DNA of 64,000 bases from Martinezella lusitana (GTDB taxonomy: Bacteria; Pseudomonadota; Alphaproteobacteria; Rhizobiales; Rhizobiaceae), in assembly GCF_900094565.1 (NCBI RefSeq), contig NZ_FMAF01000001.1, positions 496,001 through 560,000 of the forward strand, in the 5' to 3' direction. Under the pieces are notes generated by a model that searched no databases, was not told the origin of the DNA, and saw only the letters and a list, made by a program, of their open reading frames with translations. The position numbers and the translations under genes were made by a program. This document shows positions 36,134-45,225 of the stretch, piece after piece. The first letter of the stretch is position 1, and each line of letters starts with the position of its first letter.

Positions 36134-37093
36134 TCAGGCCGCCCGCTGATGCCAATTGGCGCCGCCGGCATCCGTCAGCAGGAAGGCCTCGCCGCAGGCC
36201 TTGGCCAGCGTGCGCACGCGCAGGATGTAGCTCTGACGCTCGGTCACCGAGATGACGCCACGGGCATCGAGCAGGTTGAAGACGTGGCTCGCCTTGATGC
36301 ACTGGTCATAGGCCGGGAAAACGCATTTGTGCAGGCGCTGGTTATCGCTGTCGCCGGGCGCGCCGGCGGCCAGCAGCGCCTGGCATTCCTTCTCGGCATC
36401 GATGAAATGGCGATGCAGCATTTCGGTATTGGCATATTCGAAATTATGCCGCGAATATTCCTGCTCGGCCTGCAGGAAGATATCGCCGTAGCTGATCTTG
36501 TCTTCGCCCTCGAGGCCGTTGAAATTCAGATCGTAGACGCTGTCGACGCCTTGGACATAGGTCGCAAGGCGCTCAAGGCCGTAGGTCAGTTCGCCGGCAA
36601 CCGGCGCGCATTCGATGCCGCAGACCTGCTGGAAATAGGTGAACTGCGACACTTCCATGCCGTCGCACCAGCACTCCCAGCCGAGACCCCATGCGCCGAG
36701 CGTCGGGCTCTCCCAGTCGTCCTCGACGAAGCGGATGTCATGCAGAAGCGGATCGAGGCCGATCGCTTTCAGCGAGCCGAGATAGAGCTCCTGCAGGTTC
36801 GGCGGATTGGGCTTCAGGATGACCTGATACTGATAATAATGCTGCAGACGGTTCGGGTTCTCGCCATAGCGGCCATCGGACGGGCGGCGCGACGGCTGAA
36901 CATAGGCTGCACGCCAGGGCTTCGGGCCGAGCGCGCGAAGCGTGGTCGCCGGATGGAACGTGCCGGCACCGACCTCCATGTCGTATGGCTGCAGAACCGC
37001 GCAACCCTTGTCGGCCCAATAATTGTGCAGCGTCAGAATCAGCGCCTGAAAGGAGCGCTTCGGGTTCATATGGTCGGGCACGTTGGCAGTCAT
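36134..37093 (-). CDS. glyQ: Glycyl-tRNA synthetase alpha subunit
   Basis: 319 residues. This catalytic subunit activates glycine in the alpha2beta2 enzyme. It contains [34 protein letters not shown], the class II synthetase segments [51 protein letters not shown] and the [11 protein letters not shown] block. The N-terminus [13 protein letters not shown] gives the start at 37093; an internal ATG at residue 9 is possible. glyS is downstream on the same strand after lemA, aroA, DUF2207 and the broken DUF559 gene, so the two subunits are not adjacent. Confidence 0.95.
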   Translation of the reverse strand: MTANVPDHMNPKRSFQALILTLHNYWADKGCAVLQPYDMEVGAGTFHPATTLRALGPKPWRAAYVQPSRRPSDGRYGENPNRLQHYYQYQVILKPNPPNLQELYLGSLKAIGLDPLLHDIRFVEDDWESPTLGAWGLGWECWCDGMEVSQFTYFQQVCGIECAPVAGELTYGLERLATYVQGVDSVYDLNFNGLEGEDKISYGDIFLQAEQEYSRHNFEYANTEMLHRHFIDAEKECQALLAAGAPGDSDNQRLHKCVFPAYDQCIKASHVFNLLDARGVISVTERQSYILRVRTLAKACGEAFLLTDAGGANWHQRAA

Positions 37094-37215
37094 GGGAATT
37101 GATTTCTTCCGCTAGCGAATGGTTTGGCGGACAGGTGCCACGACCGGGCGAAAGGGTCAAGACTTTGACGGGCAAACTGTCGCCTTGCCGTTGCGCGCCG
37201 CCGTGTCCGCGAATG

Positions 37216-37407
37216 CTACTCATCCTCCCGCTTGACGCGGTATTCCCCCGTCTTCGGATCCTTGACCAGGGTCCCGATTGCACCGGTACGCCGCTCCGTT
37301 TCGGCGCGACGGGACTTCTCGGCGAGCCTCTGGGCGTCGCGGACGAAGCGCCGATACAAAAACCACAGGCCGCCGACGGCGGCGACGAAGAAGATGATCT
37401 GGGGCAT
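37216..37407 (-). CDS. Small membrane protein downstream of the S49 peptidase gene
   Basis: 63 residues: one hydrophobic helix (PQIIFFVAAVGGLWFLYRRF), then a charged tail (DAQRLAEKSRRAETERRTGA, then VKDPKTGEYRVKREDE). It starts 16 bases after the S49 peptidase stop, so it is probably cotranscribed with it. The GTLVKDPKTGEYR ending appears in similar short proteins of Rhizobiales at the same place, as I recall. Function unknown; perhaps a membrane partner of the peptidase. Confidence 0.65.
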   Translation of the reverse strand: MPQIIFFVAAVGGLWFLYRRFVRDAQRLAEKSRRAETERRTGAIGTLVKDPKTGEYRVKREDE

Positions 37408-37423
37408 TACCCAGCGCTCCCGA

Positions 37424-38284
37424 TTACAATCCGTACCGGCTCCACAATGCCTTTTCCTCTGCCACTTCCGCAAGCCCGGAAGCAAGGCCGGCACCGAGAC
37501 CATCGATACCAGACAGAGAAACACCGGGGGCGCGACGGCCGAAAAGGCTGCGTGGCGTGGTAATCAGCGCGAGCTTGACCTTGTCGCCGAAACGCTTCCG
37601 CAATTCCTGACGCATGTCGCCGAGACCGTCGATAAGGCCGAGCTCAAGGCCGCGGCCTCCCGTCCAGAAGAGGCCGGAAAACACAGTATCGTCCGCATCA
37701 AGCTTTCCCGCCCGCCGCTCGCGCACCATGTCGATGAAGACCTTGTGGATCTCGAGCTGGAGGCTCTTCAGATAGTCGATGTCCTTTTCCTTTTCCGGCT
37801 GGAACGGATCGAGGATCACCTTGTTCTCGCCGGCGGTATAGACGCGGCGCTCGATGCCGATCTTCTTCAACAGCTCCGGAAAGCCGAAACCGCCGGAGAC
37901 GACGCCGATCGAGCCGACGATGGAGGTGGCGTCGGCGATGATCTCGTCACCGGCGAGCGCGATCATATAGCCGCCGGAAGCCGCCACATCCTCGACGAAG
38001 ACCAGAACCTTCTTTTTCTTCTCAAGAGCCAGATCGCGGATGCGATTATAGATCATCCGCGATTGTACTGGCGATCCACCCGGCGAGTTCACCGCAATGG
38101 CGACGGCCGGCGCGTCTTTCATATCGAAGGCCTTTTCCAATGCCGGCGCGACGCCAGCCAGATTCAGCGATTGCCGCAGCGGACCGCCGCCGGAGGAGAT
38201 GACACCGCTCAACCGAACGACAGGTATGACCACCCTTTCCTTGCGAAACCGCTTCGGAAGCATGCGCCTGAAAAACCCAACCAT
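37424..38284 (-). CDS. sppA: S49 family serine peptidase (SppA-like)
   Basis: 286 residues, the short single-domain form of the signal peptide peptidase family. The serine-lysine dyad is visible: S103 in EDVAASGGYMIALAGDEI and K155 in YTAGENKVILDPF. Also present are VAIAVNSPGGSPVQS and ATSIVGSIGVVSGGFGF. No membrane helix or signal peptide is evident; the N-terminus is basic (RRMLPKRFRKER), so membrane attachment would be peripheral. SppA enzymes cut leftover signal peptides. A 63-residue membrane protein is encoded directly downstream. Confidence 0.88.
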   Translation of the reverse strand: MVGFFRRMLPKRFRKERVVIPVVRLSGVISSGGGPLRQSLNLAGVAPALEKAFDMKDAPAVAIAVNSPGGSPVQSRMIYNRIRDLALEKKKKVLVFVEDVAASGGYMIALAGDEIIADATSIVGSIGVVSGGFGFPELLKKIGIERRVYTAGENKVILDPFQPEKEKDIDYLKSLQLEIHKVFIDMVRERRAGKLDADDTVFSGLFWTGGRGLELGLIDGLGDMRQELRKRFGDKVKLALITTPRSLFGRRAPGVSLSGIDGLGAGLASGLAEVAEEKALWSRYGL

Positions 38285-38389
38285 TCGTCACCTTGAATCA
38301 TGATGTTCGCTGCCCGTGATGTATGCATGGAAACGGCAAACGCAACATCGCCGATCGCATTTCATGCGCCGATTCACGCCGGCAACGCG

Positions 38390-39166
38390 TTATTTGCGCG
38401 GATAGGCGGCACGACCGTTGTTCATATCGTCGACGAAATCGGAGAATTTGTGCGTCCCTTCGCCGTGCATGATCAGCGGCGCGCGCAGCGCCAGCCTCGC
38501 CCTCGATCCCTTGATCGCCGTCACCAGGATGCGCACCGCGTTTTCGCCCTCGCGCGGATGGATCGGCGTGATCTCGATGCCGCCGAAGCGGCGGCCGCAG
38601 GCGCCGATGATCTCGCCGATCGATTGCGGCCGGGCAATGAGCGACAGCTGGCCGCCGGGGATCATGATCGCGCCCGCCGTGCGTATCCACCGCTCGAAGA
38701 GCCCCTCGGTCATGGCATGCGCCTCGGCCTTCAGCGCATCGGGCGTCAGCCGGTCGCTGGCGTCGTTGAAGGGCGGGTTCATGATGACGTGATGGAAACT
38801 GTCGTCGATCAGCCCCGCCTCATTGCGGTCCTTGCCGGTCAGCGTCACATCGGCCTCGAGGACCGAGACACGGCCGGCGAAACGGGCATTTTCTGACAGC
38901 AACAGGCTCTTGCGGGCGAATTCGGCCATGTCGGGCGAGCGTTCGAACAGCACCACATCTGCCCGATCGAGCCGCGACGCCACCGCCATGCCGGCCGCGC
39001 CCGCGCCGGCGCCGAGATCGGCCACCCGGATGGGGCGCTCGTCGGCGACGAGAGCTGCCAGCAGCATGGCATCCATGCCGGAACGATGTCCCCTGCCCTT
39101 CGGCTGGACGACATGAAACGCCCCGCGATGGAAGGCGTCGATGGTTTCCGAGGGGCTATCGGTCAT
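38390..39166 (-). CDS. tRNA1(Val) adenine N6-methyltransferase-like protein
   Basis: 258 residues. A Rossmann SAM methyltransferase with the TrmN6/YfiC layout: N-terminal FHVVQPKGRGHRSGMDAMLL, SAM motif VADLGAGAGAAGMAVASRL and the catalytic NPPF in HVIMNPPFNDAS that marks amino-group methylation of adenine or glutamine. TrmN6 makes m6A37 in tRNA1(Val). RNA specificity cannot be read from the sequence, so the gene symbol is left out. It is 8 bases downstream of the DUF2007 gene (39175-39405), forming a two-gene unit that is divergent from the polyprenyl synthase. Confidence 0.8.
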   Translation of the reverse strand: MTDSPSETIDAFHRGAFHVVQPKGRGHRSGMDAMLLAALVADERPIRVADLGAGAGAAGMAVASRLDRADVVLFERSPDMAEFARKSLLLSENARFAGRVSVLEADVTLTGKDRNEAGLIDDSFHHVIMNPPFNDASDRLTPDALKAEAHAMTEGLFERWIRTAGAIMIPGGQLSLIARPQSIGEIIGACGRRFGGIEITPIHPREGENAVRILVTAIKGSRARLALRAPLIMHGEGTHKFSDFVDDMNNGRAAYPRK

Positions 39167-39174
39167 AGCGCACC

Positions 39175-39405
39175 TCAGGCACGCGCCGGGCGCAACTCGT
39201 CGCCGAGGCCGGCGTCGACGAGGATACGCCGTGCCTGATCGGCGCGCTCCTCATCCACCAGAAAGCGCTGCGGCAGCATGCCGAGCGAGCCTTCGAGAAT
39301 GCTCATGGCTTGATCCGCGACGAAGCAATGAATCCCGGCATCTTTCATCAGGCTCTCCGCAAAAGAGAGGAGGACCGGATCATTCGTGCGGATGAGTTCG
39401 TGCAT
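39175..39405 (-). CDS. DUF2007 domain-containing protein
   Basis: 76 residues (MHELIRTNDPVLLSFAESLM...). One DUF2007 / putative signal-transducing domain: an alpha-beta fold in which residues such as CFVADQAMSILEGSLGMLPQ carry the conserved centre, followed by RFLVDEERADQARRIL. It resembles single copies of the domain found at the C-terminus of some signalling proteins. The ATG at 39405 is preferred over a 13-residue in-frame extension. It lies 8 bases before the methyltransferase gene and is likely cotranscribed with it. Confidence 0.8.
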   Translation of the reverse strand: MHELIRTNDPVLLSFAESLMKDAGIHCFVADQAMSILEGSLGMLPQRFLVDEERADQARRILVDAGLGDELRPARA

Positions 39406-39513
39406 AAGCCTTGAGTTTCCTGTCAAATTTACGCGACGAGACAATTCGCCTCTTGCCGCCTCTTTCGCCCCTTCTTATGGTGCTTTGCAGAAAATGAACA
39501 GGAGTCCGGATCG

Positions 39514-40530
39514 TTGGGCGTCGTGATACCGCTGGAAGAAAGCAAGAATAAACTGGCATCCATCAAGCCTTTGGTGGATCTGACCAAGGCGGACATGGAA
39601 CGCGTCAATCAGCTCATCCTGTCGAAAGCCGGTTCCGATGTACAGATGATTCCCGAGGTTGCGGAGCATCTCATCTCGTCTGGCGGCAAGCGCTTGCGGC
39701 CGATGCTGACCATCGCCTCGGCGGCGCTCTATAACTACCAGGGCGACAATCACATCAAGCTCGCCACATCCGTCGAGTTCCTGCATACGGCGACATTGCT
39801 GCACGACGACGTGGTCGATGAAAGCGACCTGCGCCGCGGCAAGTCCACCGCCCGCATGATCTGGGGCAACCAGGCGAGCGTCCTTGTCGGCGACTTCCTG
39901 CTCGGCCAGGCTTTCCGGATGATGGTCGAAGTCGGCTCGCTCGAGGCGCTCGATGTACTCTCCTCGGCTGCCTGCGTCATCGCCGAAGGCGAAGTGCTGC
40001 AGCTCTCCGTCTCCAAGAACATGGAAACGACCGAGGACGATTATCTCTCGGTCATCCGCGCCAAGACCGCGGCGCTTTTTGCCGCCGCCGCCGAAGTCGG
40101 TCCGATTGTCGCCAATGCCGGCAAGGCTGAGCGCAATGCGCTGAAATCGTACGGCACCAATCTCGGCCTCGCCTTCCAGCTCGTCGACGACGCGCTCGAT
40201 TACGGCGGCAAGGCCGCTGATCTCGGCAAGAATGTCGGCGACGATTTCCGTGAAGGCAAGATCACGCTTCCGGTGATCCTGGCCTATCGCCGCGGCACCG
40301 AAAAGGAACGTGCCTTCTGGCGCGACGCCATCGAAACGGGCAACAACAGCGACGAGAACCTTGAGAAGGCCCTGGGCCTGATCACGAAATATGGCGCACT
40401 TGCCGACACAATCGCCCGTGCCATTCATTATGGCACCATCGCCCGCGACGCCCTGGCGCCTTTGCCGGAAACGCCCTGGAAATCCGCACTTCTGGAAGTG
40501 ATCGATTTCTGCATCGAACGCGTTAATTGA
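39514..40530 (+). CDS. ispB: Polyprenyl (octa/decaprenyl) diphosphate synthase
   Basis: 338 residues. It makes the long isoprenoid tail of ubiquinone by successive additions of isopentenyl diphosphate. Both Asp-rich motifs are present: LLHDDVVDESDLRRG and FQLVDDALDYGG, with GGKRLRPML and KTAALFAAA between them. TTG at 39514 is the start: AGGAG stands 9 bases before it and the frame opens with the family N-terminus MGVVIPLEESKNKLAS. In Rhizobiaceae the tail is usually decaprenyl, so ddsA would also be a fitting name. Its product feeds UbiA, encoded elsewhere in this window (18119-19081). Confidence 0.9.
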   Translation: MGVVIPLEESKNKLASIKPLVDLTKADMERVNQLILSKAGSDVQMIPEVAEHLISSGGKRLRPMLTIASAALYNYQGDNHIKLATSVEFLHTATLLHDDVVDESDLRRGKSTARMIWGNQASVLVGDFLLGQAFRMMVEVGSLEALDVLSSAACVIAEGEVLQLSVSKNMETTEDDYLSVIRAKTAALFAAAAEVGPIVANAGKAERNALKSYGTNLGLAFQLVDDALDYGGKAADLGKNVGDDFREGKITLPVILAYRRGTEKERAFWRDAIETGNNSDENLEKALGLITKYGALADTIARAIHYGTIARDALAPLPETPWKSALLEVIDFCIERVN

Positions 40531-40653
40531 TAGCGGCGGACCGAATTTCTTGCAGGGCCGCTTCAAAAAAGCCATCCTGTTGTGAATCAGTTGACACGAA
40601 TGCTTTATGCCGCCGGCGACTTCGCTGGCCATCCCTTGATGAAAGGCTTTCTA

Positions 40654-42507
40654 ATGCGGCAGAGACTTGCCATCCGTTTCCTCTCGGGCGTAGCCTTGGC
40701 GGCGATCCTTTCCGTGTCCGCCCTGAATGGCGCGCGTGCTGAGGACAAGCCGGCAGCGCCGGAGATCAACACCCCGGTCGCCTTCGATCCGGAAAATGTC
40801 GATACTTTTGCCGGGGCTTTCCTGGCCGCCCGCACAGCCGATGTCGACCACGACTACGACACCGCCATCGCGCTCTACAAAAAGGCGCTGATGATCGAGC
40901 CGGGCAATCCGGAAATCCGTCAGCGGTTGATGATTTCGCTGCTGCTCAACGGCAATCTTGAAGAAGGCGTGAAATACGCCAACGAGCTGAAGAGCGATCC
41001 CTCCGTCGAGCGCGTCACGACGATCGTGCGCGGCATGGACGCCATCCGCCGCCATGAATACAGGAGCGCTCAGGATATCCTGAAGTATAACGGTCCGAAC
41101 GATCTCGACCGGATGATGACCAACCTGCTCTCCGCCTGGGCCCGCGCTGGCTCCGGCCGCGGCAAGGAAGCGATCGCGATGATCGACAAGATGAAGGGCC
41201 CCGATTGGTTCAACATCTTCAAGAACTATCATGCCGGCGCCATCGCCCTGACGATAGGCGATTTGAAATCGGCACGCTCGCATCTCAACGACGCCGTCCT
41301 CGACAAGACGGGTGGCGCAACGGCACCCGACACCTTCATGCGCTCCGTCATGGCACTGGCACGCCTCGAGGCCAAGGCCGGCGACAAGCAGAAGGCTCTC
41401 GATGCAATTTCGGTCGGCGACAACCTCGTCAGCAATTACGCGCCGCTCAATGCGCTTCGCGACAGCATCAGCAAGGGTGATACGCCAGAGCAGCAGGTAA
41501 CTGACGCGACGCAGGGCGCGGCGGCCGTGCTGTTCACCATCGGTGCCGCGCTCAACCGGGACGGCGCCGAAGATGTCGTTTCGCTTTATCTGCAGATCGC
41601 CAACTCGCTCGATTCGAAGGCCGCCGATACGCTGGTTCTTCTCGGCGGGCTTGCGGAAAAGCAGGAGCAGACCGATCGCGCCATCGCTTTCTACAGGAAG
41701 GTGCCGGACAATTCGCCGATGGCCCGCATCTCCGAGCTGCAACTCGGCCTTGCTCTGGCGCAGGCCGGCAAGGTTGACGATGCCCGCAAGCATCTGAAGG
41801 CGCTGATCGATTCCGACCCCAACGACGTCCGCAGCTATCTGGCCTATGGCAGCGTCCTTTCCGATGCCAAGGACTTCCAGGCCATGGCCGATAACTACGA
41901 CAAGGCCGTGCAGATCATCGGCCCCGTGCCGAAGCGCAGCGACTGGGCCGTGTTCTTCCAGCGCGGCATCGCCTATGAGCGGCTGAAGAAGTGGGCCGAT
42001 GCCGAGCCGAACTTCAAGAAGGCTCTGGAACTCAACCCGGATCAGCCGCAGGTGCTGAACTATCTCGGCTATTCCTGGGTCGACATGAACATGAACCTCG
42101 ACCAGGGTCTGGACATGATCCGGAAGGCCGTCGACCTCAAGCCGGATGACGGCTATATCGTCGATTCGCTCGGCTGGGCCTATTTCCGCCTCAACCGCTT
42201 CGACGATGCAGTGAACGAGCTGGAGCGCGCCGCACAGCTCAAGGCCGGCGATCCCACCATCAACGATCATCTGGGCGATGCCTATTGGCGCGTAAACCGC
42301 AAGCTCGAAGCCGTCTACCAGTGGAATCGGGCGTTGGCCTCGAAGCCGGAAGAAGCCGATATTCCGAAGATCAAGGAGAAGGTCGACAAGGGCTTGCCTG
42401 CGCTCGACACCGATCCGAAGACGGTCGACAAGACCAAGCAGCCCGATCCGGCACCGGCGCCCGCTCCCGATTCGAACGCGCCGGCTCCGGTCGATAAGAA
42501 GTCCTAA
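40654..42507 (+). CDS. Exported tetratricopeptide repeat protein
   Basis: 617 residues. Signal peptide MRQRLAIRFLSGVALAAILS (cleavage after ARA, about residue 34). The rest is a TPR solenoid: units such as DHDYDTAIALYKKALMIEPG, RAIAFYRKVPDNSPM, GKVDDARKHLKALIDSDPND, AEPNFKKALELNPDQPQVLN, GLDMIRKAVDLKPDDGYIVD and WRVNRKLEAVYQWNRALASK. The C-terminus is Pro/Ala-rich (DPAPAPAPDSNAPAPVDKKS). The ATG at 40654 is chosen because of GAAAGG and the signal peptide; an earlier frame-open part lacks both. It may bind envelope proteins. The stop is 8 bases before ispE, giving a likely operon with ispE and moaB. Confidence 0.82.
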   Translation: MRQRLAIRFLSGVALAAILSVSALNGARAEDKPAAPEINTPVAFDPENVDTFAGAFLAARTADVDHDYDTAIALYKKALMIEPGNPEIRQRLMISLLLNGNLEEGVKYANELKSDPSVERVTTIVRGMDAIRRHEYRSAQDILKYNGPNDLDRMMTNLLSAWARAGSGRGKEAIAMIDKMKGPDWFNIFKNYHAGAIALTIGDLKSARSHLNDAVLDKTGGATAPDTFMRSVMALARLEAKAGDKQKALDAISVGDNLVSNYAPLNALRDSISKGDTPEQQVTDATQGAAAVLFTIGAALNRDGAEDVVSLYLQIANSLDSKAADTLVLLGGLAEKQEQTDRAIAFYRKVPDNSPMARISELQLGLALAQAGKVDDARKHLKALIDSDPNDVRSYLAYGSVLSDAKDFQAMADNYDKAVQIIGPVPKRSDWAVFFQRGIAYERLKKWADAEPNFKKALELNPDQPQVLNYLGYSWVDMNMNLDQGLDMIRKAVDLKPDDGYIVDSLGWAYFRLNRFDDAVNELERAAQLKAGDPTINDHLGDAYWRVNRKLEAVYQWNRALASKPEEADIPKIKEKVDKGLPALDTDPKTVDKTKQPDPAPAPAPDSNAPAPVDKKS

Positions 42508-42515
42508 GACTTTTC

Positions 42516-43424
42516 ATGAACGCGATCTTGGCAGCGGGCGATTTCGACCTCACGGAGGAAGCGCCCGCAAAGATCAATCTTGCGCTGCATGTGATGGGCC
42601 GCCGCGCCGACGGCTATCATCTGCTCGATATGCTGGTGAGCTTTGCCCGCCACGGCGACCGCCTTGCCTTTCGCACCAGCGAGCATGACGAATTCAGCCT
42701 TTCCGGGCGCTTTGCCCCTCTTCTCTCCGCCGATGCAGAAGCGGGAAACAACCTCGTTCTCAAGGCGCGAGATCTGCTGCGGCAGGTTCTTTTCGAGATC
42801 GATGCGCCGCCCGTTCACATCCATCTCGAAAAGAACCTGCCGATCGCCTCGGGCATCGGTGGCGGCTCGGCGGATGCGGCCGCGACGCTACGCGGGCTGA
42901 CGCGGCTATGGGGCGCAGCACTGCCGGAAGAAACGACAAAGGCAATTGCGCTGAAGCTCGGGGCGGATGTGCCGATGTGCCTCGCGAGCCGGCCGTTGGT
43001 GGCGCGCGGCATTGGCGAGGCGATCGAACTCCTGCCGGATTTTCCGTCCTTTTCCATGGTTCTCGGCAATCCCCTTGTCGGCGTCTCGACACCGGAGGTA
43101 TTCCGCCGGCTTTCCCGCAAGGACAATCCGCCGCTCCTGTTCCCGTCGCGGATGCCGCAGGGGCGCGACGAATGGATCGAGACGATCAGAAGCCTGCGCA
43201 ACGACCTCGAGCCGCCGGCGCGAATGATTTGCGGCGAGATTTCAACGCTCGCCGGTTTGATCGGAAGCCAGCGTGCCATTGTGACGCGCATGTCCGGCTC
43301 CGGGGCGACATGCTTCGGCATCTTCGATACCATCGAGCAGGCAGAGGCTGCGGCTGCCTTGCTTCACAGACAGAGGCCGGACTGGTATTTCCAGGCGACC
43401 GAGACGATTGCGGGAGAGGCATGA
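42516..43424 (+). CDS. ispE: 4-diphosphocytidyl-2-C-methyl-D-erythritol kinase
   Basis: 302 residues. It phosphorylates CDP-methylerythritol in the MEP isoprenoid pathway. It is a GHMP kinase with EEAPAKINLALHVMGRRADG, YHLLDMLVSF, the ATP-binding motif LPIASGIGGGSADAAATLRG and the C-terminal RMSGSGATCFGIF. It sits between the TPR gene (8 bases) and moaB (overlapping stop/start), so the three are cotranscribed. It supplies precursors for the polyprenyl synthase encoded just upstream of the TPR gene. Confidence 0.94.
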   Translation: MNAILAAGDFDLTEEAPAKINLALHVMGRRADGYHLLDMLVSFARHGDRLAFRTSEHDEFSLSGRFAPLLSADAEAGNNLVLKARDLLRQVLFEIDAPPVHIHLEKNLPIASGIGGGSADAAATLRGLTRLWGAALPEETTKAIALKLGADVPMCLASRPLVARGIGEAIELLPDFPSFSMVLGNPLVGVSTPEVFRRLSRKDNPPLLFPSRMPQGRDEWIETIRSLRNDLEPPARMICGEISTLAGLIGSQRAIVTRMSGSGATCFGIFDTIEQAEAAAALLHRQRPDWYFQATETIAGEA

Positions 43425-43978
43425 TGGCAGGCCCAGGCACCGAAAGATCCTTCATTCCCGTCGGCATCGCCGTGCTGACCGTCTCCGATACGCGCACGCT
43501 GGCCGACGACAAGTCCGGCGAAACGCTGGTCGCACGCATTGCCGAAGCCGGTCACAGGCTTGTCGGCCGCGCCATCGTTCCCGATGACAAGGAGCGCATT
43601 CGCGCCCAGGTGGAAGCCTGGACACTTGATGATGCGGTCGACGTCGTGATCACCACCGGCGGCACCGGTTTTACCGGCCGCGACGTCACGCCCGAGGCGC
43701 TGGAACCCTTGTTCGAAAAGCGGATGGACGGTTTTTCCGAGGTCTTCCATCGCATTTCCTACGACAAGATCGGCACGGCGACGATACAGTCGCGGGCAAC
43801 CGGCGGCGTCGCCAATGCCACTTTCATCTTCGTGCTGCCGGGCTCTCCCGGCGCCTGCAAGGACGCCTGGGACGGCATATTGAAGGCACAGCTCGACTAC
43901 CGGCACATGCCCTGCAATTTCGTGGAGATCATGCCCCGCCTCGACGAGCATCTGAAGCGCGGTGGCGGTTCCAAATAG
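43424..43978 (+). CDS. moaB: Molybdenum cofactor biosynthesis protein B
   Basis: 184 residues. MoaB/MogA fold that adenylates molybdopterin or stands in for MogA in cofactor synthesis. It shows VGIAVLTVSDTRTLADDKSG, VVITTGGTGFTGRDVTPEAL, the NPG-like LPGSPGACKDAWDGIL and CNFVEIMPRL. The ispE stop TGA overlaps the start in ATGATGG; ATG at 43421 and 43424 are both possible. Downstream the gene at 44010 is convergent. Confidence 0.92.
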   Translation: MAGPGTERSFIPVGIAVLTVSDTRTLADDKSGETLVARIAEAGHRLVGRAIVPDDKERIRAQVEAWTLDDAVDVVITTGGTGFTGRDVTPEALEPLFEKRMDGFSEVFHRISYDKIGTATIQSRATGGVANATFIFVLPGSPGACKDAWDGILKAQLDYRHMPCNFVEIMPRLDEHLKRGGGSK

Positions 43979-44009
43979 ATCCTGCGTGTCCGCAAGGCCT
44001 CGCAGCCCG

Positions 44010-44324
44010 CTATGCCTTTGGCCCCGGCAGGGCAGGAATTGATTCCCAAGTATCACCGCTGAGAATGATGCAGCTCCGTCCGGAGACGTCGCTGATCATC
44101 AGCGTCCAGTTGCCGCTTTCGGCAGCGTAGATTTCAACGATGGTGTTGGGATCGAGCTTGCCGGCAGCCGACAGCTTTTCGGAAAGATGGTCGCCAAGGA
44201 ACGCGATGATATCAACGCGCTTGGCGCAAGCCAGTGTCGCTTGGGAGGCGGCAACGCCGGGATAGAGAATTGCACTTGCAACGAAGGCCGTTGCCATAAG
44301 GCGGTAGAGCATCGTGCGTTTCAT
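44010..44324 (-). CDS. Small secreted protein of unknown function
   Basis: 104 residues with a signal peptide (MKRTMLYRLMATAFVASAIL, cleavage after about residue 27, ASQA). The mature domain of about 77 residues contains CAKRVDIIAFLGDHLSEKLS, VEIYAAESGNWTLMISD and SCIILSGDTWES. Two cysteines (CAKR and RSCI) could pair. The pattern recalls a family of short periplasmic proteins in Rhizobiales with no known role. ATG at 44324 follows a perfect AGGAGGTGCGTT. The gene is convergent with moaB. Confidence 0.75.
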   Translation of the reverse strand: MKRTMLYRLMATAFVASAILYPGVAASQATLACAKRVDIIAFLGDHLSEKLSAAGKLDPNTIVEIYAAESGNWTLMISDVSGRSCIILSGDTWESIPALPGPKA

Positions 44325-44500
44325 AACGCACCTCCTTTCGCCGAAATCTCGGCGGAAGAGGAGAGTTCCGCTGACCAGTTCCGCCGCATACCGGCATCTT
44401 CGTGGTCGGCCGCCCAACGCGATACGCGAAAGGTGCCGCCACAACAAAATTATGACAGCTATTCCCAGGTTTACAAATGGAATCTGGGACGATGAGAGCT

Positions 44501-45019
44501 CTATCGCGCCGCCCGCGCGACCCAGGATGGAATGAGCTCGCTTGAAAGCCTGCGGCTTTTCTGACCTTTGGCGAATTCCGCCAGCCGCATGCCGGTTCTG
44601 GCGACGGCGATGGCCTGTGGCTTGGAAAGCAGCAATCCCAGCTCCAGGGGCGGTGTGCCGCGGCCGATGCGCTGCAGGAAAGGCCGGCGATAACCGCGCG
44701 ATGCGGTAAAGCGTGCAGGCACCTTGTTCAACGAAACATATTCGGCGATCTCGTCGATCCAGCCGGCCTGCGGGCGCGCGCCGGGCTCGACGAGCAGCAG
44801 CCATTCGCCACGCGCCGTGCGCAATATGTCCTTTATATCCCACTGCGAATAGAACCGGCAGCCGGCGGCATCCGCCACCCGTGAGGTGCCGTCCCGCGAG
44901 CCGTGATCGAGCACGACGACATCGCAAACCAGGCCCTCGATCGCGCCCGCCACCAATGCCGCCAATGTCTGCGCCAGCTCAGGTTCCTGATCCTGACATT
45001 CGATGATTACCGTCAACAT
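44501..45019 (-). CDS. Short glycosyltransferase family 2-like protein
   Basis: 172 residues. The first 100 residues match the start of a GT-A domain: LTVIIECQDQEPELAQTLAA and CDVVVLDHGSRDGTSRVA. The place of the metal-binding DxD reads WLLLVEPGARPQAGW, without DxD, and the C-terminus is short and Arg-rich (RLSSELIPSWVARAAR). It could be a degenerate or a specialised glycosyltransferase. ATG at 45019 is chosen because the family N-terminus LTVII starts there. Divergent from the radical SAM gene. Confidence 0.65.
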   Translation of the reverse strand: MLTVIIECQDQEPELAQTLAALVAGAIEGLVCDVVVLDHGSRDGTSRVADAAGCRFYSQWDIKDILRTARGEWLLLVEPGARPQAGWIDEIAEYVSLNKVPARFTASRGYRRPFLQRIGRGTPPLELGLLLSKPQAIAVARTGMRLAEFAKGQKSRRLSSELIPSWVARAAR

Positions 45020-45225
45020 TGCCCATTTATAGAGCGGCGCACAATTTATTGCCAGCGCATAACCCCTCAAACCCGAAGGTTTAGCGGGAAGGCTTATACA
45101 CAGCCTCAAAGGTCGCGGCGGAGTGCAATTTCGTATTTTGTTCTTGCATTGTTCTCATTTGTCGGATAGGAATTTAATCATCTTAGACGCGGCGTGCGGC
45201 GCCACGAACCGCCCTGGAGCTACCG

